Assembly (NCBI RefSeq): GCF_009687885.1 | Contig: NZ_BLAF01000034.1 | Location: 51,969-115,968, forward strand | Length of the DNA: 64,000 nucleotides | From: Acrocarpospora pleiomorpha | GTDB taxonomy: Bacteria > Actinomycetota > Actinomycetes > Streptosporangiales > Streptosporangiaceae | Direction: 5' to 3' | In this document: positions 7,450 through 15,763 of the stretch, in pieces | Numbering within the stretch: the first letter of the stretch is position 1 | Layout of the letters: every line of letters starts with the position of its first letter | Position numbers and translations under genes: made by a program | The notes under the pieces: generated by a model | Told to the model about the DNA's origin: nothing | Databases searched by the model: none | The model's input: only the letters and a program-made list of their open reading frames with translations

Positions 7450-9560
7450 ACCGCCACCTCTCTTTTGGCCGCGAGCACAGGGGAAGGCGCGACGGGCAGC
7501 CGAGCCCGCACCCGCGTGCCCTTCGGCATTGCGGAGGTCACCGCGCACGACCCACCGAGTTCGGCGGCTCGTTCACGCAACGACACCAGTCCCACACCGG
7601 CCACCGCCTCGGCGGCGAAGCCGACGCCGTCGTCCTCGACCACCACGTCGAGGCACCCGTCTTCAATGTCGCGGGTGAGCGACACCACGCACTCGGTGGC
7701 CTTGGCATGACGGACCACGTTGGTGAGCGCCTCCGACGCGATCCGGTACGCGGCCACCTCGACCGCGGCCGGCAGGCCGGTCAGGTCACCGCGCTCCTCG
7801 ACCCGGACGGTCAGGCCCGGGGCTCGCAACCGCTCCGCCTGCTGGCGGATCGCCCCGACCAGGCCGACGTCGTCGAGCGCGGGTGGACGCAGGCCGTGCA
7901 CCAGGCGCCGTACCTCGGCGAGCATCCCGGTGAGCTCCTGACGGGCCAGGCCGAGGATCCGGTCCGCGTCCTCGCCCGAGCGGCGCGCGGTGATCCGAGC
8001 AGTGTCGATCCGTGAGGCGACCGCCGCCAGCGTCGGCCCCAGGCCGTCGTGGAGTTCGCGCCGCAGGCGCCGGCGTTCATCCTCCACGGCCGAGACGATG
8101 CGCTCACGGCTGCGCTGCAACTCCTCCGCCAGGCGTACGGCACGGGCGGCCGCGGCCGCCTGGCGGATCAGATCCGCCAGGAGCCGTTCGTCGCCGGAGG
8201 TGAGCCTGCTCCGGCGGGCGACCTGGGGCGGCAGCAACAGCCGCCCGATCGTCTCCCCCCGATAGGCGATGGGCAGCGCCCGTGTCTCGGCGGGACGTTC
8301 GCCGTCTTCGACCAGCAGCGGTTCGCCGCTCACGTCGGTGATCTCCACGCCCACGTACGGCGTCCGGAAGGCCCGGGCCACCGCCCGGGCGAGGGTGAGG
8401 AGTTGCGCTTCGGAGTCGTCGGTCCGTTCGAGCCGCTCGGCGAGCCCGGACATCACGTGGTAAGGGTCGTCCCGATCCCCGACGACCCAGCGTCGCACCA
8501 AGCGCCACATCCGGTGCCGCAGCTGCGCGTACACGATCGCGACCGCGAAGACGGCGATGACCAGGCGTTCGCCCTCGTTCAAACGTGACCCCAGGAGCCG
8601 GCCGGCGCTCCCGAGGACCAGCAGATCGAGGACGAACGTCAGGGCGAGCAGGATGCCGTACACCAAGGTCCCGCCGAGCAGCCGGTCGACGTCGACGAGA
8701 TCCGGTCGCACGATCCCGATCGCGACCGATCCGGCCGTGAGGGCCACGGCGACGGTCAGGCCGACGGAGCCGAACCAACCGGGCAGCAGCCGGAACGTCA
8801 GCATGACCAGCAGGTCGACCACGGCCGCCCACAGCAGCCAGCGCATCCGCATCCGGCCGATGCCGGTCTCCGTCCGGTAGCGTCGTACCACCACGACGAA
8901 CGGAGCGAGCAGGCTCAGCGGGACGCACAGTTGAGCCACCAGCAGCACACCGGTCCAGACGACGTCCGGCAGGGGAAAATAGAGCGGATCGAGGTTCAGC
9001 GCCAGCAATGGCGCGGGAATCGGCCCGGGCTCGGAGGTCGCCTGGGCGATGCCGGACGGCGCCGCGATCAGCGCCAGCGGGAGCAGGCTCGTCAGCCCGA
9101 GGCTGACCAGCGAGACCACCCGCCACCACCCCGAGGGCAGCCTCCCGTCCGGGAACAGCAGCAGCACCAGGGGCAGCAGCAGGAGCAGACCCGCGCCGAA
9201 TCGCTGGTAGACGGAGAAGGCCGCGGACGCGCCCGGAAGCGCGGGATCGTGCATGGTGGCGTAGGCGAGCCACGAGGACGCCGTGCCGTCCAGCGCCCAC
9301 CAGGCGCCGAAGGCCGACATCAGCAGGCCGAGGGAATGGCGCGGATACCGGGCGAGCACCACCATGCCGGCCGTGGCCAGCGCGACCCCCGTCATGGCGT
9401 CGAACCCGCCGGGCTGCAGGCCGAGCACGGCGCGGTGGGCGTTCGGCACCTCCATGTCGATGAGCATCGCCGCCGGCGTGGCGGTCGCCGCGATCGCGAA
9501 GAGCACGGGCCCAGGACCCAGCCGCGCCGTCAGAATCTGCACCAGGAAAGTGTGCCTCAC
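7446..9560 (-). CDS. NarL-type sensor histidine kinase with large membrane domain
   Basis: A 704-residue kinase. The first about 340 residues contain roughly ten hydrophobic segments without a clear extracellular sensor domain. A GAF-like region follows (about 380-470), then HisKA_3 with the phospho-acceptor His in RRRLRRELHDGLGPTLAAVA, and a HATPase_c domain with ALTNVVRHAKA, VEDDGVGF and GVGLVSLRERAAELGG. The GTG start at 9560 lies next to a strong inverted repeat (9576-9604) in the divergent promoter region. It is coupled to the response regulator downstream. The many membrane segments suggest sensing of membrane or cell-envelope state, but this is inference. Confidence 0.92.
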   Translation of the reverse strand: MRHTFLVQILTARLGPGPVLFAIAATATPAAMLIDMEVPNAHRAVLGLQPGGFDAMTGVALATAGMVVLARYPRHSLGLLMSAFGAWWALDGTASSWLAYATMHDPALPGASAAFSVYQRFGAGLLLLLPLVLLLFPDGRLPSGWWRVVSLVSLGLTSLLPLALIAAPSGIAQATSEPGPIPAPLLALNLDPLYFPLPDVVWTGVLLVAQLCVPLSLLAPFVVVVRRYRTETGIGRMRMRWLLWAAVVDLLVMLTFRLLPGWFGSVGLTVAVALTAGSVAIGIVRPDLVDVDRLLGGTLVYGILLALTFVLDLLVLGSAGRLLGSRLNEGERLVIAVFAVAIVYAQLRHRMWRLVRRWVVGDRDDPYHVMSGLAERLERTDDSEAQLLTLARAVARAFRTPYVGVEITDVSGEPLLVEDGERPAETRALPIAYRGETIGRLLLPPQVARRSRLTSGDERLLADLIRQAAAAARAVRLAEELQRSRERIVSAVEDERRRLRRELHDGLGPTLAAVASRIDTARITARRSGEDADRILGLARQELTGMLAEVRRLVHGLRPPALDDVGLVGAIRQQAERLRAPGLTVRVEERGDLTGLPAAVEVAAYRIASEALTNVVRHAKATECVVSLTRDIEDGCLDVVVEDDGVGFAAEAVAGVGLVSLRERAAELGGSCAVTSAMPKGTRVRARLPVAPSPVLAAKREVAV

Positions 9561-9575
9561 CAGGCCTGCGATGTC

Positions 9576-9604
9576 CCTAGGACCCGCGTCCCACTCGTCC
9601 TAGG
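9576..9604. promoter_or_regulatory. Inverted repeat in the divergent kinase/membrane-protein promoter
   Basis: CCTAGGAC (9576-9583) and GTCCTAGG (9597-9604) are perfect 8-bp inverted arms, 21 bp centre to centre (two helical turns). This is a typical binding layout for a dimeric regulator such as a LuxR-type response regulator, placed between the divergent kinase and 9721 genes. Confidence 0.5.
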
Positions 9605-9720
9605 ACGCGAGAGGTGCCGGGAATTGGGACAAGATGCCCTGACTGCTCAGGTTGGTGGTTTACCAGGATCGTCCTCGTTGCCGCGGTGACCCGCACCGCC
9701 TACCGAAACGAGGAACAACG

Positions 9721-10344
9721 ATGACTGAGACCCGCACACCGCACGCCGTCACCAGCTCTCCATCCGGGCGGCTCACCGACACGACGGTGCGCCGGCTGGC
9801 CCTGAGCCTTTCCACCGGGGCGCTGACCTGGTCGGCCGTCAGCTTCATCTACGGTTTCCAGCCCTCGTCCGAGATGGGCATCGTGCTCACCGACCTGGGT
9901 AGCTTCGCGTTCCAGTTCGGCGCTTTGTCCCTCATCTCGCTCATGTCCCGTACCAACGCCACCGGCGTGACCCGCACGGCACGGGCCATGTTGACAGTCG
10001 AGCGGGTGCTGCTGGCCCTGGCCATGGTGTGGACCGTGGTCCACGCGTTCTTCCCGTCCGAGCGGGACGCCGTCTGGCTGGCAGTCCTGGACGCGTTCTG
10101 GCCGCTCTCGATGCTGGGCATGTTCGTGATCAGCATCAAGATCGCGCTCACCGGCCGGTGGCGCGGACTGGCCCGCCTGTGGCCGCTCGTCGCCGAAAGC
10201 TGGGCGGTCGTGACCCTGCCCGCTATGGGAATCCTCGGCCTCTCGGCCGGGAACCTCATCGGTGCGTCCCATTTGCTCGTGGGATACACGACGCTCGGAC
10301 TCATCATCGCCTTCCGCCCCGAGCTGGTACGCGGCGAGAACTGA
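9721..10344 (+). CDS. Conserved membrane protein, divergent to the two-component system
   Basis: A 207-residue integral membrane protein with about six hydrophobic segments and no enzyme motif that I recognise. The start ATG has GAGGAA 5 nt upstream. It is transcribed away from the kinase gene, with a shared inverted repeat in the promoter. Part of this gene, fused to part of the response-regulator gene, recurs as a degraded copy at 19810-20107. The two loci therefore once had the same gene order, which supports a functional link. The likely role is as the target or accessory sensor of the two-component system; the function is unknown. Confidence 0.82.
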   Translation: MTETRTPHAVTSSPSGRLTDTTVRRLALSLSTGALTWSAVSFIYGFQPSSEMGIVLTDLGSFAFQFGALSLISLMSRTNATGVTRTARAMLTVERVLLALAMVWTVVHAFFPSERDAVWLAVLDAFWPLSMLGMFVISIKIALTGRWRGLARLWPLVAESWAVVTLPAMGILGLSAGNLIGASHLLVGYTTLGLIIAFRPELVRGEN

Positions 10345-10510
10345 AGCGCTTGGCACGTCGACGGTCACGGGGTGCCGGTCTCTACTGGTACCTCATGTCT
10401 ACGGCCGCGTCGACTCCGTGAGCCAAGCGCGCACCCACGGCACACTGCGCCCCAACGCCGCCGCCAGCCGCCGCAGGGTCCACCCTTCCCTTATTGTGTA
10501 CTCATCGCTG

Positions 10511-10527
10511 TTGCGAATAATGTGCAA
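10511..10527 (+). promoter_or_regulatory. Nur-like box upstream of the superoxide dismutase gene
   Basis: TTGCGA-ATAAT-GTGCAA matches the layout of the Nur box described in Streptomyces coelicolor (tTGCaa, 5-bp spacer, ttGCAA). It ends directly before the ribosome site of an Fe-type superoxide dismutase, the classic Nur target that is repressed when nickel is available. Confidence 0.6.
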
Positions 10528-10541
10528 TAAGGAGGATGGCA

Positions 10542-11141
10542 GTGGGCCAGTACACCCTTCCGGATATGCCCTATGACTACGCGGCTCTGGAGCCGGCTAT
10601 CACGGGCGAGATCCTGGAGTTGCACCACAGCAAGCACCACGCGGCCTACGTGAAGGGCGCCAACGACACCCTCGACCGCCTGGCCGAGGTGCGGGACAAG
10701 GGCGACTTCAGCGGCCTGGTCGGCCTGGAGAAGACCTACGCGTTCAACCTGTCGGGCCACGTGCTGCACACGATCTTCTGGCAGAACCTCTCCCCGGATG
10801 GCGGCGACCGCCCCGACGGCGAGCTCGGCGACGCGATCACCGAGCACTTCGGCTCGTTCGAGGCCTTCCAGAAGCAGCTCACGACCGCGACCGCGACCGT
10901 GCAGGGGTCCGGCTGGGGCGTACTGGCCTGGGAGCCGCTCGGCCGACGGCTGATCGTCGAGCAGGTCTACGACCACCACGGCAACGTCGGCATGAGCTCC
11001 ACGCCGCTCCTGGTGTTCGACGCCTGGGAGCACGCCTACTACCTGCAGTACAAGAACGTCCGGCCGGACTACGTCGAGAAGCTGTGGTCTCTGATCAACT
11101 GGAACGACGTCATCGCGCGCTTCGACGCGGCGCGCGCCTGA
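10542..11141 (+). CDS. sodF: Fe/Mn superoxide dismutase
   Basis: A cytoplasmic superoxide dismutase of 199 residues. It has the Fe/Mn-SOD core with all four metal ligands in expected motifs: His in ILELHHSKHHAAYV, His in LSGHVLHTIFWQN, and Asp and His in LVFDAWEHAYYLQY. The N-terminus YTLPDMPYDYAALEP is that of streptomycete SodF. GTG 10542 is preferred because AAGGAGG lies 6 nt upstream; the ATG at 10536 would touch the ribosome site. The upstream Nur-like box supports the Fe-dependent type, which nickel represses in favour of a Ni-SOD. Fe versus Mn use cannot be settled from the sequence alone. Confidence 0.93.
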   Translation: MGQYTLPDMPYDYAALEPAITGEILELHHSKHHAAYVKGANDTLDRLAEVRDKGDFSGLVGLEKTYAFNLSGHVLHTIFWQNLSPDGGDRPDGELGDAITEHFGSFEAFQKQLTTATATVQGSGWGVLAWEPLGRRLIVEQVYDHHGNVGMSSTPLLVFDAWEHAYYLQYKNVRPDYVEKLWSLINWNDVIARFDAARA

Positions 11142-11146
11142 AGACC

Positions 11147-11197
11147 CGCCGCGTCCGGGCGGGGTCGACTGGCTGCTTTCCCTGTCCGGACGCGGCG
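11147..11197 (+). terminator. Hairpin after the superoxide dismutase gene
   Basis: CGCCGCGTCCGG / CCGGACGCGGCG is a perfect 12-bp stem with a 27-nt loop, starting 6 bp after the stop codon. There is no T-run. Confidence 0.6.
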
Positions 11198-11667
11198 ACC
11201 TGCTCTGCTGGCCCCGGCTTGGCCGAGCCGTAGAAATGATTCGCCACGATTCGTGGGCGTGAGGCATTCCGGAACCACTCCAAGTCGAGCGGATCACCGG
11301 CTGGTCAGCCACCACACCAGGACGCCCACAATGCCAGTGCCCGTGGATAGGCCAGACCACGATGACCGCTTGGGCATATTCTTCTTGGGCCGCCGAAAGA
11401 CGAGAGCGCCGCCCTGCCGGTGGAGCACGTACTTGCGTGCCGAGTGCGATCTGTGGGCACATGTTCGTCACGATCGGGCATACGTGGCCGCGCTTGGCTC
11501 AACCCCTGGCGCACTTCTCGATGGTGATCTTTGGTTGGCACAGGGGTACGCGTACCGGGCATGATGTGGTCTTGATGCGGTCAAGAACCGGCTCAAGCGG
11601 ATGCCGTACCGGCCCACGCTGATCAGCGGCTTCCTCGCCAAGACCGGCTTGGGCCTCCAACTTTCAT
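11198..11667. other. Intergenic stretch without a recognisable gene
   Basis: About 470 bp between the SOD terminator and the NACHT gene stop. Short frames on both strands have no ribosome site or recognisable domain, and base composition falls toward the NACHT gene. It may be the left edge of an acquired island, but no repeat or attachment site is evident. Confidence 0.4.
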
Positions 11668-14571
11668 TTAAGCTCTCGTGCTGGAATGAGCTACGACATC
11701 GGCTCGGCCGTCCGCCCAATCTTTCAGTTTCTGGTGAAATTGATGGGGAATGGGCAGCGGCGGTAGATCTGTAGGCTCGTCTCTCTGCCAGCGTCTCATT
11801 ATGTAGCGATATGCTTCGTTCAACGGACCCAGCGATAGGTCGGAGTGCGTATCCGGTGGTAGACCAGGTAACTGTTCAGCTATGCAAAGGATGATCATCA
11901 GTGCGCCCAGGTATGCCATATTGTCCGGGATCTCGTACTTATATGAACCATTGTCATGCGTATTTGAGAAGAAATTGTTCCATCCCTCTATGTCGGTCAA
12001 TGGAAAGGGGTCGGCATGATTAATAATATGAAGTCCAAGCGTCTGGAGGTCTTGAACAATCTGAGTCGCGTTCCTGGCCAAGGAGTCTTCGTTCTTGTAC
12101 CCTCTGACAAGGCACCATGCGTGGTCATATAAATACGGAACATACGTGATTCCAAAGATTCCCGTTTCGTGAAATCGAAACAATGAGAGCAGGCCGCCTT
12201 CCTCGTTGAGTATCTCATCGATCCGGACTATCTCCGCCTCGAGTGCGATCTTCCTGAGCCCGGAGTCGGTCCGCCAGATTGCCGCGATGTGTTCACGATT
12301 TCTCTCGATGCTCTCTCGTCTGAATTCATTCCAAAACGCAGAGAGCGTATCATCTGGTCGGTGGTTGTCTCGCTGGATGTCCGTGCCGGAATTTATCCAC
12401 GCCAGCAGTCGTATTCCATTCGCATGGATGGCCTTGTCGGGGGACGCGATCATCGCACCGGCTCGTTCGGCTACCTCCTCCTTTACTAATTCGCAGCTGG
12501 CAATGCAACTCTCCAGTAGCCAACTTAGCGGAAGATATCGCTCGGATTCTTCTGGGTGGCCGTCGAAAACATGATCGAGAATGCTTCGGGTAAGGTTCCG
12601 AATCACATGTGGTGGCAGGTCTATCGATCTCAGGCAGCGTGCCAAGAACTGGAGGATATTGCTCCGGCTGCTTACCGATCGGCGTCGCCGGTCGGCTATC
12701 ATGATAGCGAATATTCGCTCGGCCCCGCGATCTATCGCATTGTCTTTCATCTGGATCGCGAGCGCGGCGACCACATCCCATTCCTGCTTAGCGACGTGCG
12801 GCAGTAGCGTCCGGGCAAGTTTTTCCGGTGTATCGCATATAGCAGACAGGTGTGCGGCCGCGAAGTATTCCAGAAACGTGCGGTGGGTAAAAGTGAAAAG
12901 TGTCTCCCCACGTCCGGTCGTCCCGGCGTCAGTGAACACCCACATTCGTCCCCGGCTGAAGGACACGAACTCCTTCGCGGCCTCTTCTGCGTCCTCTATC
13001 AGCTCAAAGCCCCGGATATGGAGGAATTTGGTGGCCTCGCGGACCAGTTGCCGCTCAGTCACCGCGGCCCGCGGTTCATCGCTGGTCAGCAGCCAGTGGG
13101 CCAGATAGCGGAGGGCCGGTTCGACAAGGTGTCGGGCACGAAGTTCGAGATGTATGCTCCTCCGCGCGTCCCATTTGCGGAAGAGAAGATTCGCACATCT
13201 TTCATAAACCTCCGGCCGGTTACGTGGAATAGAACCCTCACCGCGATACAGGATGCACATCAGAGCGAGCATGAGCGGATTGGACCGTAAATCCGACACG
13301 CTTGCGCTCTCATTCATGAAGGCTTCAGTCCAGCGATCGACTTCACTGTCCTGAAGCTCTTCCTGCGCGAACCAGTTCCGGACATATTTTTCGACATGGC
13401 CGTCGTCGAATCCAGAGATCCGGTAGCACATGAACTGCCGTTCGTCGAGCCGGGCCTGGTCGTATCCGACCAACCGTGATGTGACTAGTACCCGTGCAGC
13501 GGGATACTCTGTGCAGAACCGCTCGATTATCGCAGTGACCTCTGCTCGGCGAGAAGTGTCGACCAGTTCGTCGAGACCGTCGAACACGACCAACGCATTA
13601 CCCGCCAATAACAATCGCGCTACCATGCCCGTGGGTGCGGCGCATTGATAGAAGGCTTCGAGCCGCTGCTCGATATGGCTGACTACGGAGCGCTCCGGCA
13701 GTCCGGCGGCGGCGAACTCTCGCAAGGTGACTAGGAACGGTGTCCGGCAGGTGGGGTCGATGGCGTGCCGATGGACTAGGACCTGAGCTGCGGTTGTCTT
13801 TCCGCCGCCCGGATCGCCCAGCAGCACGGTCTGGTCGATTTCCTGATCCAGCCGGGTGAGGTCGATCTCCCGTGGCTGCTGGTTCGGTTCTCCCTCGATT
13901 ACCTGCGTGATGGTGGGCGAGACATAGAGCTTTCCGATCTCAATTCGCCGTCGCCTCTCGAAATCCGGAGGTTCCAGACGCCCGTAGTGTTCGGCCAGAT
14001 GTCTCCGGTATCGCAGCAGGAAGTCGGCTTCGATCGTCGGATCAGCGCGCGTGGACAGTGCGGCCGTGTGCCGTTCGATGGCATGTAACGTCGCGACTAT
14101 TCTCGCGCTACTCGCCTCATCGCGAAGCTGGGCGATCAAGAGGGGGTCGGCGGCCTTGAGTTCGTCCGCGATTCTGCGTGACTCCCCGTCGTAGTAGGCG
14201 AAGAGTTCCTGCGTGAGCAGCGCTATGTCCACGTCAGGAAATGCAGGCCGGAATATTTGTTCGAAGCTCACGCGCACTCGTTTGGCGTCGATTTCGGGGG
14301 CGTCGGTCAAGCGAACCGCGAGCAACTCGTGCAGAAGGGCCTGGAACTCGTCGCCATACAGGACCGAGGCCACGTCCTCCCCGGACACTCCGGCTGGTAA
14401 CTCGCCGACGTTCGGGCCCAGGTCCGCCAGCTTGTACGTGTCGAACCAGCGTGCGAGTTCGAGCTCCTCTCGCCGACGCTGACCGCGCCTGCCCTTCGCC
14501 GCGATTCCAAGCCGTCGCCCTGTGGCCGCGAGTACCTCGACCAGGACACCCACGATAACGTCTTCGATCAC
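11668..14571 (-). CDS. NACHT-domain STAND NTPase, probable defence protein
   Basis: A 967-residue protein with a central NACHT ATPase: Walker A LLGDPGGGKTTAAQVL (about residue 250), Walker B NALVVFDGLDELVD (about 330), a sensor-like RVLVTSRLVGYD, and the helical-domain motifs LRSNPLMLALMCILY and FTFTHRTFLEYFAAAHL. The N-terminal about 220 residues are helical with no effector domain that I can name. The C-terminal about 380 residues carry no leucine-rich or TPR repeats that I recognise and probably form the sensor. Bacterial NACHT proteins of this size are known anti-phage NLR-like proteins. The gene stands alone, starts with GTG and has a weak ribosome site. Its lower GC, especially in the 3' half, suggests transfer. 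NACHT identity is firm; defence is inferred from the family. Confidence 0.88.
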   Translation of the reverse strand: MIEDVIVGVLVEVLAATGRRLGIAAKGRRGQRRREELELARWFDTYKLADLGPNVGELPAGVSGEDVASVLYGDEFQALLHELLAVRLTDAPEIDAKRVRVSFEQIFRPAFPDVDIALLTQELFAYYDGESRRIADELKAADPLLIAQLRDEASSARIVATLHAIERHTAALSTRADPTIEADFLLRYRRHLAEHYGRLEPPDFERRRRIEIGKLYVSPTITQVIEGEPNQQPREIDLTRLDQEIDQTVLLGDPGGGKTTAAQVLVHRHAIDPTCRTPFLVTLREFAAAGLPERSVVSHIEQRLEAFYQCAAPTGMVARLLLAGNALVVFDGLDELVDTSRRAEVTAIIERFCTEYPAARVLVTSRLVGYDQARLDERQFMCYRISGFDDGHVEKYVRNWFAQEELQDSEVDRWTEAFMNESASVSDLRSNPLMLALMCILYRGEGSIPRNRPEVYERCANLLFRKWDARRSIHLELRARHLVEPALRYLAHWLLTSDEPRAAVTERQLVREATKFLHIRGFELIEDAEEAAKEFVSFSRGRMWVFTDAGTTGRGETLFTFTHRTFLEYFAAAHLSAICDTPEKLARTLLPHVAKQEWDVVAALAIQMKDNAIDRGAERIFAIMIADRRRRSVSSRSNILQFLARCLRSIDLPPHVIRNLTRSILDHVFDGHPEESERYLPLSWLLESCIASCELVKEEVAERAGAMIASPDKAIHANGIRLLAWINSGTDIQRDNHRPDDTLSAFWNEFRRESIERNREHIAAIWRTDSGLRKIALEAEIVRIDEILNEEGGLLSLFRFHETGIFGITYVPYLYDHAWCLVRGYKNEDSLARNATQIVQDLQTLGLHIINHADPFPLTDIEGWNNFFSNTHDNGSYKYEIPDNMAYLGALMIILCIAEQLPGLPPDTHSDLSLGPLNEAYRYIMRRWQRDEPTDLPPLPIPHQFHQKLKDWADGRADVVAHSSTRA

Positions 14572-15073
14572 CGATCAACCCCAGTGTGTCCTTAGCCTTG
14601 GCCTTGACTGAGATATATCCCGTACGGATCCGCAAATAACTAGAAGGATGACTTAAATTCCAGCTCGCCTCAAAATGATCAACGAGGTCATCTCACCCAT
14701 GCCTGGTCCCGTTCGGGCTCACCATCCGGGATCCAGAGATACTCAAACGTGCAGGTCGGCCACATATCCGCAGCTCAGCGAAAGAGAAACCCGGCATCTG
14801 CCTGGAGGTTGCGCGGTCATGCCTAAAGTGAGCCCCTTTCACGACGCGGCGGCTTCGCGGGTTGAAGAACATGAATAGCCTTGGCGAGATGTTCCGCGCG
14901 ATACGGGCTTCCTCGGGATCCTCCATGTCTTGAGCTGGGCGATCGGATGAGCGGGAACATCAAGAACTCCGATCTCAACTGGCCGACCGTGTTGATTGTC
15001 CCTACTCCACGCAGGGCAAACTAGCTAGCGCCGCATCAGGCAATGTTTGCCTTGTCGACTTACCGGGCGTGGG
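14572..15073. other. Intergenic stretch with gene scraps
   Basis: About 500 bp upstream of the NACHT gene. A frame near 14870 begins MNSLGEMFRAIRASSG and stops after 20 residues. It resembles the start of an XRE-type helix-turn-helix protein and may be a broken regulator. The NACHT promoter must lie here, but I see no clear -35/-10 pair. Confidence 0.35.
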
Positions 15074-15205
15074 TCCACCCGGGCGATGATCTGCGTGATC
15101 GTGGGCGAGTGACCGTCCAGATCGAACAGGTCATCGTCTGGGTGCACCTCGTCGATGCCCAGCACCTCGCACTAGATGGCGGTCATCATCGCCAGAATCC
15201 CCTCG
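15074..15205 (-). pseudogene. Remnant of an NRPS peptidyl-carrier domain
   Basis: On the minus strand this reads MTAI, stop, then CEVLGIDEVHPDDDLFDLDG and HSPTITQIIARVD. The intact C-PCP gene ending at 20140 reads MTAIWCEVLGIEEVHPDDDL followed by FDLGGHSLTITQIIARVD. A Trp codon (TGG) has become TAG and the sequence decays on both sides. It is therefore a dead copy of the carrier domain, in the same orientation as the intact gene about 5.2 kb away. The Nudix stop codon directly abuts it. Confidence 0.85.
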
Positions 15206-15643
15206 TCACCAGCCGTGCAAGCCCACCGTTTTCCCAGCCAGGTAATGTGCGACGCCTGCCATGGTGTAGGGCACCGTGTTGTCCGGGAGTAAATCAGCCG
15301 GCACCCAGTCGACTTTTGCGCATTTGCTCGGTTCGGCGTTGGTTGGTTCGCCCGTCCAGGTGTGCGTAACGAAGAAGAATCCCACCCGTGGGCGGCCTTC
15401 GGGTGAGAGGTGATGCAGGACGGTGGCGGGTTGCAGGTGTTTCGGATCGATGGTGATGCCGACCTCTTCCCGGGCTTCCCGGATGGCACAGTCGACGATG
15501 GTCTCGCCCTCGTCCAAGTGGCCTGAGGGCAGACAGTAAAGGCCGTCGGCATAGCCGGTCCCCGCGCGCAGACACAACAGGATGTGCCCGGTCTGCTCCA
15601 GGATGACGTGGACGTCGACCGTGACCTGCTGGCGCTGCGTCAT
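15206..15643 (-). CDS. Nudix hydrolase (MutT-like)
   Basis: A 145-residue single-domain Nudix protein that hydrolyses a nucleoside-diphosphate-linked substrate. The full Nudix box GHLDEGETIVDCAIREAREE followed by VGI matches GX5EX7REUXEEXGU. GGAAGG lies about 10 nt upstream of the ATG. It is 120 bp downstream of the ABC exporter of the peptide operon, in the same orientation, so it may be a passenger of the island rather than part of peptide maturation. Its 3' end sits against a carrier-domain remnant. The substrate is unknown. Confidence 0.88.
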   Translation of the reverse strand: MTQRQQVTVDVHVILEQTGHILLCLRAGTGYADGLYCLPSGHLDEGETIVDCAIREAREEVGITIDPKHLQPATVLHHLSPEGRPRVGFFFVTHTWTGEPTNAEPSKCAKVDWVPADLLPDNTVPYTMAGVAHYLAGKTVGLHGW

Positions 15644-15763
15644 CGAGCCGGAACCTTCCGCCGGGATAGTTCGCTACCGGCGTGACGATAGCCGACGTAT
15701 GTGATCCGGCGATGGCTGAAGCGACAGCTTGCCCCGTCGCCCGGTGACTGTCGAAGGGGTTGT

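Noticed and set aside
11253..11622. Short overlapping frames between sodF and the NACHT gene as a transposase remnant
   Set aside because: No DDE or IS-end sequence was recognisable in any frame and no inverted-repeat ends were found.
15206..15643. Nudix gene as part of the peptide operon
   Set aside because: A 120-bp gap and no functional link to peptide export or disulfides; kept as a separate gene, although co-transcription is not excluded.
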